The notes beneath the pieces were generated by a model that saw only the letters and a program-made list of their open reading frames with translations, searched no databases and had not been told where the DNA came from. Of a stretch of 64,000 bases of DNA, positions 56,640 to 64,000 are shown in pieces. The stretch is taken from the NCBI GenBank assembly GCA_022559845.1, contig CM040128.1, positions 228,207,643 to 228,271,642 of the forward strand, given 5' to 3'. How positions within the stretch are numbered: position 1 is the stretch's first letter; each line of letters begins with the position of its first letter. The DNA comes from Amorphophallus konjac (lineage: Eukaryota; Streptophyta; Magnoliopsida; Alismatales; Araceae). Made by a program: the position numbers and the translations under genes.

Positions 56640-58688
56640 TAAAGGTGCAGAGCAATCAAGTGGCAGCAACAACAACCAACATCAGATGTCTTATTTAAAG
56701 AAAAAGTTCAAGTCCAAGTCGACTTAAGTCAAGACCAAGCTGACTCAAGGCATATCAGAAACTTGGATTCCTGCAAATGATCAAAGATCAAGTCGACTTG
56801 AACAGAATACCAAGTCGACTCACACAAAGCCAGAAGTGTAAAGGTTGCAAATGATCAAAGCCCAAGTTGATTTAAGACAGTTCAAGTCGACTTAAGTCAG
56901 TTCAAGTCAACAGCTTCAATAGAAGAAAAGGCTACGTCGACTCAATCAAACCTTGGAGTCGACGCAACTAAAGAATCATCTCTTGACTTCAGCAACGATC
57001 ATTAAAGTACTTATAAATGGAGAGTCGATGTAATGAGCTAATTGCGTCGACACAACAGAACCAACCAGCAGTATCAAAAGAAACATGACTTGACGCAATG
57101 GAGGTAAGCGTCGACACATTAGTTCAAGCCAGTACATCAAGCCAGCAAAGTTGAAGGAGTCGACACCCTTGTGTCTGAGTTCTGTTCTGCCCAGCAACTG
57201 AACTGAAGTCTTGATACAAGGTAAAGGAGTCGACTCTGAGAGTCGACCCCTTCCGTGATGGGATTCCAAATAGTGCAGCACGTGAGTACTTAAGTAGAAA
57301 ACATGCCTTCGAACTTCAATGATTGGCACGTAATCCAAGGACACATGGCATTCTTTCTGATGAGATTCTGAGACAGAATATTCTACTTTTTGACAGGAGC
57401 CAATCAAAAAAGGTATGGAATTAAAACCTTATCTATTCTCTGCTATCATGTGAGTCTTACCTGAGCTTCCATTCTTGAAGGGCAAATTATTGGTTATTGA
57501 TCTCTGAACCTGGTACCTCGGATCTGAAGCCTTCCAAGGTCTGGATGATCCAGATTAATTTTTTCTGTGATCAAAGGTTCAGATTGAACCTGGCATCTAT
57601 AAATACATCGCAATGGCCTTCATATGAAGGTTGGCCGAGCAGAAACTTTCAAAGAAGATTAGGCTAGCTCGTCCCTGGAGAAATAGAGAAGAAAAAGAGA
57701 GAGTGTGAGAAGAAAAGAAGCAGACTGAAGAATTCAGGTTAGCTTGTTTAGAGAAAGAGAAAGAGAAGAGAGAAAGAGATTCAGAGAGCAGAAGTGGGAG
57801 GAAAATAGGGCATTGGTATTCCTAGTTAAAGAGCTTCATTAGAAGCTACATTGTTCTATCTTCGTCTCCGGTTTCACTATTTTTTGTGGCTTATAGTTCT
57901 ATTGTATTTTTGTTTTCTTGTTAATTCGATTTACTTCAGTTTTTGCCTAACCATGCTTGGAAGCACGGTAGGTGTTTGTGCACAAAACCCCACTGTGCGT
58001 GTATTATTCTGGGTGACCAGACCGTTGAGGAGTGTTCTCCTCGTGTGCTACTGTTAGCAGCGTTTCTGATCTTACTTGGAGCAAGATCAGGGTTGTGTAC
58101 AGTAGGGTGTTGTACACGTTTGCACATTGAGTGTTTAGTGTGTGTGTGTGAGGAAGTGTTTTCTCGTCCAAGCTGTTTGGCAACGTCTTGTAGTGGAGTC
58201 TCTCCACATTCTTGCTTTGTGCAAGGGAAGCCTCCCTCGGTTGAGTGTGGGGTGAACGTAGGTCTACGGGTTTACAGATCGAACCACCTTAAAAATCTTG
58301 TGTTCTTGTGAATGTGTGTGACTGAATCCTTTTCTCCTATCTCCATTCACATGATGGTTTGCTGATCATAGGTTTTGTTGAGCCTTAGCTCTTTTCTGCG
58401 TAGATATTATTTACATCTGTCAGGTGTTTGATCCAGGCTCCGTGTGAGCCTTCATCTATTTAGCTCATTTCTCATTGGGCATACTCTTAGCAATCTGCTA
58501 CTGCTGTGAGCAGTCTTCAGTCTCATTTATTCTACGTTTGTTTTTCTGATCAGACCAACTTTGATTTTCTGGTAGCATTGTTTCTTAATTGGTGTCTAGA
58601 CAGTTGGTGTCCAAATTAGTTTTTAATTGGGGATAATTTTCTAAAAGGATCTATTCACCCCCCTCTAGATCTGATTGCGCTCTCAACA
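56640..58688 (+). mobile_element. Sirevirus-type LTR (fourth)
   Basis: The end is clear: ATTCACCCCCCTCTAGATC and CTCTCAACA at 58688. The U5 hairpin motif is at 58249-58297 and a CTATAAATAC box at about 57597. U3 has eleven GTCGAC sites between about 56719 and 57235. No polypurine tract or TG start was found upstream, so the 5' end is truncated or diverged. No primer site follows. It is a solo or truncated LTR. Confidence 0.7.
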
Positions 58689-59815
58689 AGACCTTAACAA
58701 GCGGGGTGGCTGGTGCAGGCGCAAGGCCAATGGCGGCCGACGGTAGTAGGTTGCGAGGACAGAAGATGAGAAAGTGGGACAGAGAAAGAAGAAGAAGCAG
58801 TCGCAGGAAGAGGTGGAAGAAGGAGACGAAGCAAAGGGGGAAGAGGAGGTTCCAATGAAGAGAGAAAGGGAGATGGGGAGGGATTGGAGTTGGCTTAGAG
58901 AGAGAGGGAGGAAGGGAGGTGATGAGGGGGTTCGGTTTGGAGGAGGCCAGCTGGGTCTGCTAGTTGTGATGACGGGAGCCGGCAACCACTCAACAGGCGG
59001 TGGCGAGCGATGCGATGGGGGGGTGCGTGGTGGTGGTGGAGAAGAAGAGGGGAGGGGAAGAAGGATGAACAGGGGGGTCAGTGATGACCTTGGGAGAAGG
59101 GGAGGGGAAGAAGAGGAACAGGGAGACTTGTCGGTGGCTGCTGTTGGTGGATGGTGGCGGTGGGCAATGTGGTGGGGGAGGCGGCGTCTTCTTGCTGCAG
59201 TGAAGGAGATGAGGGGAGGAGAGGAAGAAGGATAGGTGCGGGAGGGGGGGCTGTAGTGTGTTGCAGTGTTGGGTGCGTTAGGGATTGGAGCGGACAGGGG
59301 GGCTTAGGTCAGACTATGCTGGATCGGTGGGCTCGATGGGGAAGCAGAGGTAGGGTGCTTGTAGTAGGGGCCTCACAGTGGAGGGGAAGAAAGAGGAAGG
59401 AAGGAGAAGGGATATAGAGGTTGAGTGTAGGCCTTACGCCCACCCTCTCGTAGGGACACCTCAGGGTGCTCTCTCTCGCAGAGAAGCTCAAGCTCTCACA
59501 GCTCAAAAATGACACATGATTCTTTTCCTTCATTCATTCTAGATCCCCTTACAAATAGCAATGCAACCCTTATATAAAGGGCAAAGAGGACTCAAGGCTG
59601 AAGGAGCCACCCTAAGTATCCTACACATTTCTTGGAAATATAAGAGATCCACTAAACCTAGGAAATATAAGAAATTAATCTATCCTCCTAGAAAACACAA
59701 CAGATTTCTTACCCTATAAAAGATCCTACCTAGGGAACATGATCTACCCTAATGACACATGCCTAACATAAGAAAAATAAACGACTAATAAAAGACTACA
59801 AATATTAAATAACAT
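58689..59815 (-). mobile_element. Probable minus-strand LTR remnant
   Basis: On the minus strand, TGTTATTTAATATTTGTAGTC at about 59815 is followed by repeated YTTATATTTCCWAG phrases, a CTTTATATAAGG box (59582-59571) and a GC-rich pyrimidine-biased leader. This resembles a gypsy 3' LTR lying after the ORF at 60627-59821. The 3' limit and a second LTR were not established. Frames within it are purine/pyrimidine-biased and without motifs. Confidence 0.45.
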
Positions 59816-59820
59816 GGATC

Positions 59821-60627
59821 TTATGTAGTCGAGTCGGAGTCTGGACAACGCCTCATCTGCATTTGGTCAGATTTCTGAGTCAACCCCATATCCTCACCAA
59901 ATCTCGCTTGGTTTGAAAAGATTCGTCCTCGAATCTTGAATTGTTTAAGAATGACAAGGACGCTCACCGAATGATAAGTTGAGAATCTGGCACCTATGAT
60001 CATAGGCAGAATGTCCGGTTGTTGCTTCTCATATGCTTTGCTAAAGTCGTGCCACACAATGTTATCATGGAATGGCTCTAGAGATAATACCTCATCGGAT
60101 GGATCAACTACTCGATCATCTATGAGCACAATGACATCAATCAAATCCAACCCCGAAGATACAAATAACTCGTGATCCCATGAATCAACAAGTGGTAACT
60201 TCTCCTTAGCCAGACAAACTTGCACGGTATGTTCAAATTTGCAGAGTGTATTATAATAGAAATTTGGAAAGTGGAATTTCTTCCTTTCTCTGGGTGATTG
60301 CATAAGGCAGTCTTTCCCCTTTGGATCCATTATCACTTGTCGCTCTTCCATCCATTCTTTCCCTAGACTGATATGTGGACCAAGAGGATGAATTTTACAC
60401 CATGCTCCATTATACCATGTGACTACCTTGGATGTGATGCAGTTTATAGTTGGATAAGAAAACTCTACGAAGATCCATTCTCCACGAATAATATTTTCTC
60501 TTATCTTAGATAGAGAATCCATGATAGACTGAGAAATATAAGTCCCTGATTGTCTTTCATCAAGAAACACCATAGTAACCTCATTATTTGGTAGAAGTAC
60601 TTTGTAGCTAAAAAACATCGCCTGCAT
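59821..60627 (-). CDS. Uncharacterised 268-residue ORF
   Basis: An unbroken frame of 268 codons plus stop; I do not recognise a family. It starts MQAMFFSYKVLLPNNEV and is mixed alpha/beta in composition, with WYNGAWCKIHPLGPHISLG and GKEWMEERQVIMDPKGKD around residues 70-105, an acidic DVIVLIDDRVVDPSDEV near 165-180, and FKIRGRIFSNQARFG near 235. The last phrase is encoded by ATTCGAGGACGAATCTT, a wording seen just before the 3' LTR in gypsy elements. Upstream, minus-strand 60660-60646 resembles a decayed TTTGGTATCAGAGC primer site. Context therefore suggests the sole ORF of a non-autonomous retroelement. An old host-derived or spurious frame cannot be excluded. No signal peptide or membrane segment is apparent. 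Confidence 0.5.
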   Translation of the reverse strand: MQAMFFSYKVLLPNNEVTMVFLDERQSGTYISQSIMDSLSKIRENIIRGEWIFVEFSYPTINCITSKVVTWYNGAWCKIHPLGPHISLGKEWMEERQVIMDPKGKDCLMQSPRERKKFHFPNFYYNTLCKFEHTVQVCLAKEKLPLVDSWDHELFVSSGLDLIDVIVLIDDRVVDPSDEVLSLEPFHDNIVWHDFSKAYEKQQPDILPMIIGARFSTYHSVSVLVILKQFKIRGRIFSNQARFGEDMGLTQKSDQMQMRRCPDSDSTT

Positions 60628-61315
60628 AGATGGCCATGAACCCCGATTTGATAGAACAAATTGATGTGGGACTAAAATCCCAAGTCTGTGATTCTCTTCT
60701 CTTTCACAAAATATTTTCTCTCACTATTTTTTGCCTTCTTCTCATTGTTTTTCTTTTTTTCTATTTTCTCTCTCTTTTTTGTTTCATTTTTTAGACAATA
60801 TTTTCTTTTTTTCTTTCTCTACCTTCTTTCATTTTTTCTTTTTTCCTTTTTTTATTGCAACAGTACTAAGCAGAAGAATGAGAGAGAGAGAGAGAGAGAG
60901 AGACATTGGAAGAGAGGGACAACACAGAGAGAAAGAGGGAGAGGATGGGGGAGGGGGTTACAGTTTGGTCGAGAGAGAGAGACGAATAGTAGGAAGAGAA
61001 GAGGAAGAATAATGAAAGAGAATGAGAGATTAAATAGAGGGTGGAGGTAGCGACTTGGGTGTATATAGACTACTCGACAGTCTATTCGGTGGATGGTGAA
61101 CGGTGGCGAGTAGTGGCGAGTGTTGGCGAGCAGGGGACCTGTCGGTGGGCAGTGGTGTGCGGCGGTGAACTGCTCTGACCGGCTGGAGGAGGACGGACTG
61201 CTTGGCAGCTACGGTGGTCGATGGATGCGGGGGTACCTCCGGTAAGTGGTGAAGGCAGATGACACGTGTGGGACTGGCAGGCGGCCTTGTACGGTGGGAT
61301 GTTGGCGGCTGTGCG
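60628..61315. other. Low-complexity flank
   Basis: T-rich runs (60700-60850), an AG microsatellite (60880-60902) and GC-rich sequence (61080-61315). GTGGGACTAAAATCCCAAG at 60667 is a near-palindrome of the TAGTCCCACATC type seen in retroelement promoters. This may be a 5' LTR of the minus-strand element, but no counterpart was matched. Confidence 0.4.
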
Positions 61316-64000
61316 TGTCACGCCCCGAGGTATAAGTACAGCAGAAGATATTCCGGAACATCAATAGCCAGCTAGTACGCCGCAAGCGAGCAATATATTA
61401 AGAGCGCTAACACATCCACATATAAGTATGAATTCCCAGTAATTGAACAAAACCTGTACTTTTATTGAATAATAATCAAAGTACATGATATTGACTCTTG
61501 ACTCTTTGACTAACTAGACTCAATAAAGTGAAAATTACATCGTGACTCTTGACTATCAACTAATTACAATCTAAGACTTCGCTCCTTCTTTATTCGCTCT
61601 CGGATCCATCACTTGGATAGTCTGAATCTGACCTGCTAGAATGTCCTTAAAGATTGGAAAAGAAGTAGGGAAAGAGCACACTTGCCCAGTAAGTATCTTC
61701 GTATCAACATGAAGGCAATGTTTAAGTATTTAACATTTTAGCTATAGGAAACAAGATAAAAAAGAATGCGGTAAATCATACGAATAAAATCCAAGTAACA
61801 TTAATAACGAGATATAGAGATCATAGAGATATGAAGAATGTGAAGGGATACTAGAGCGTGATCAAGCAAAATATAAAGTAAAGTGGCCTTTCATGAACTA
61901 GAATGTACTTTTCATAACCATAAATGTTATGTACTAGAAAGTCATGTAACAAGAAAGTACTAGCAAGCATGTAAATTTCACAAGATTGGCTCATAGTTTT
62001 CACCCGTTTATAAGAAAAGTACTCCCATCACAATGCAACGCTAGTAAGCATCATACCGCATAGTTTACAGTACGTTTCCGGCTATCTGCCGAGGGAGCTA
62101 GCGTCGAGCCCTTAGACACTGTCCGTGTCCACTCTTGTATCCTCAAGGTATAAATCAAACTACTTCCACGAGAAATAAAGTAGGCCAATAATGTACAAGT
62201 CCAACTATAGTTTCATGATAACAAATATCAAGGTAAGAACATACAAAATTTGAAATCATGATCTCAAGGATGATTTAAAGACAAGGTCATGCTACGGAGG
62301 AAATCTGACAGCATAATGACGTATTCCTTAACTTTTATAATTCATTAATAACCTTTTGAACAAGGTATGGGGTTCTAGATCATCAATAAACCATCTAGAA
62401 ACTTAAGAAAATTAACCCTTTGGTCAAACCTTGGGTTAAGAACACTTGATATAGAAATTGTCATGCCAGGGCCGTTTCTTGAAATAGCGGTCATATCTGG
62501 GTCGCTACTATAATATAGCTGTCAAATCAGGACCGTTTCATGATACGGTCGATGCCAAAACAAGGAAAGAGTCGACGTAGTGAAACCTCTGGGAAATAGC
62601 GATCAGGGGAAAGGCCGTTAACTAACGGTTGCGGTCTCCTGGATGGCCGCTACTATCCAAAACTCAGAAAAACACCGGTCATGTGAGTGCTCTCTAGAGA
62701 ATTATGTTTTGAGGGTATAACCAGCTCGGCATCCTAGTGGGAATCTTAGGCTCGCGGAGACTTACGAAGGCCTTGAAAAAGGATAACCTAGTCCGGTGGA
62801 AGGAATATCCAACGGAGAGGGTCATAAGTCCAAGATTGTATGCCTATGAGTGTAAAATGTAACAAATCACATCGTACCAGAATACGTGCCATGTACTTAA
62901 GAAAGACTTTAGAAGAGAGTGACTCGAGATGAAATAGCGATCAAATATCATCAATGAAACAAGTCTCATAAGCACATGAACTTTAGCTTTAATACAAGAG
63001 TATATCATTTTGGCATGAAATTATCATAAGTTTAAAATAAGCATTTAAACCATGTAAGACATGCAATCTATCAAGGATGATGCACAATATAACCAATATT
63101 ACGAATATGAAGCCAAAACTAGGAATAAAACATATTCACCTAGGTTTATCATATAGTTCATAGGGTCAATCTGTAATTTGTAGGCAGTAGAAATCAGAAA
63201 GAAAATGGCGATCACAGGAGGACTGCATAATGATGGCAGCAGTCTATCGCAGGGCTGCTAAATGATTATGGTGGTCTGATAGACACCGTTTCTCGGCTAT
63301 AACAAATAGAAGTAAAATAGGTCATATAAGGCCAATTTTTGGGCAATAGATAAATGGAAACCATGCTAAGCAGAGGGATAAGACATGATAGAACATAAGA
63401 AACACATAGAGATGCATGGTTTACATGAATTAAGCCAATAAATTTTAATTTCTCATTAAAGGGTAGGATTCATGCATGCTGTGATAACCTAGATGTACAA
63501 TTGAAATAAAACATCAAATACTCCAAGTACAGTGCATGAAATTATGAGATAACAGAGGGCCTTTATTTCTAACACATTAATTTAGCCTTTTCATGAGATA
63601 ACCTACCTTTGATTTGATCCCTAGACTTCGAATTTCTGACTGGAAGTCGACCCTAGTTTCTACACGTCCTGTGCTAAATCAGTAACTTCTCGTCCTTCTA
63701 TCTCCTGATCATCTTGACCTAAATCCATAAAATTTGGAGGGTAGGTAGGAGATATAAAGGGTAACAAAAAGTTCTAAAGACTCAACTTGAACTAACCTCG
63801 TTTAGGGCTGCTAATTTTCTGATCTTCACTAGTCCAGTGCACTATTTCCTGTGCAGCCTGCAGCGAACCAGAGACTTGCAGACGCTCTAGCTCTCTAACG
63901 GTTGGGTCTTATAGCACGAAAATTGGAGGTGAGTTAGATAAAACTAAGGAGAACATAATGTTCTAAAGAATCAACCTGAGATGAGGTCTCCTTATCGTCG
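61316..64000 (-). mobile_element. Tekay-type LTR, minus strand, partial
   Basis: On the minus strand it ends CCTCGGGGCGTGACA at 61316, in the style of CGGGACGTTACA at 9984. GATACTTACTGGGCAAGTGTG about 370 bp inside matches the placement of TTGCCTACTGAGTGTTACAC in the LTR at 6530-9984. The rest (phrases such as ATAGCGGTCATATCTGGGTC at 62485) is noncoding. The start lies beyond the window. Confidence 0.6.

Noticed and set aside
61316..64000. Plus-strand LTR beginning TGTCACGCCCC
   Set aside because: Such starts exist, but the position of the ACTTACTGGGCAAGTG block relative to the end matches a minus-strand LTR when compared with 6530-9984.

Overview
The window looks like intergenic, retrotransposon-packed DNA from a flowering plant with a large genome. 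It holds copia (Sirevirus-type) and gypsy (chromovirus, Tekay-type, Tat/Ogre-type) LTR retrotransposons nested in one another, MITE-like elements, tandem arrays, and one decayed fragment of an ordinary plant gene (a TM9SF/nonaspanin). No tRNA, rRNA, CRISPR or intact host gene was found. The species cannot be named from this sequence.

Layout, left to right. 1-4023: 3' end of a Sirevirus-type copia element (noncoding 3' region plus 3' LTR). 4024-4361: unclassified. 4390-9984: 5'-truncated Tekay-type gypsy with a dead pol remnant and a 3.45-kb LTR. 9985-10372 and 20535-22317: two halves of one minus-strand Tat/Ogre-type LTR, split by a complete 10.2-kb minus-strand Sirevirus-like element (10373-20534, target duplication GTGGT) that carries gag and an envelope-like ORF but no pol. 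22318-34043: plus-strand Sirevirus-type copia element lacking its 5' end, its reverse transcriptase split by a 3.5-kb solo LTR (25550-29042, target duplication AGCAG). 34301-36990: C-to-T-decayed Tat-type gypsy (LTR, primer site, gag, protease) with a MITE in gag. 37169-37558: inverted-repeat element. 37620-38600: G-rich minisatellite. 38735-39441: TM9SF pseudogene exons.

39535-48819 is the most intact feature: a full-length chromovirus with two roughly 99% similar 2.0-kb LTRs, target duplication CAGCG, iMet primer site and a 1727-codon uninterrupted gag-pol frame that ends inside the 3' LTR. Downstream lie a plus-strand Tat/Ogre-type LTR and gag remnant (49335-53620), an eight-unit ~180-bp satellite-like array (54300-55810), a degenerate AGGGACGG repeat region (to 56630), a fourth Sirevirus-type LTR (to 58688), minus-strand retroelement debris with an uncharacterised 268-codon ORF (59821-60627), and a minus-strand Tekay-type LTR that leaves the window at 64000.

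The parts of most interest are the pol-less but structurally complete Sirevirus-like element, a U5 hairpin motif kept by compensating changes in all four Sirevirus-type LTR families, the satellite array beside a Tat/Ogre remnant, the intact chromovirus, and the isolated 268-codon ORF. Boundaries marked by target duplications were read directly; family names rest on recognised protein motifs and not on database searches.
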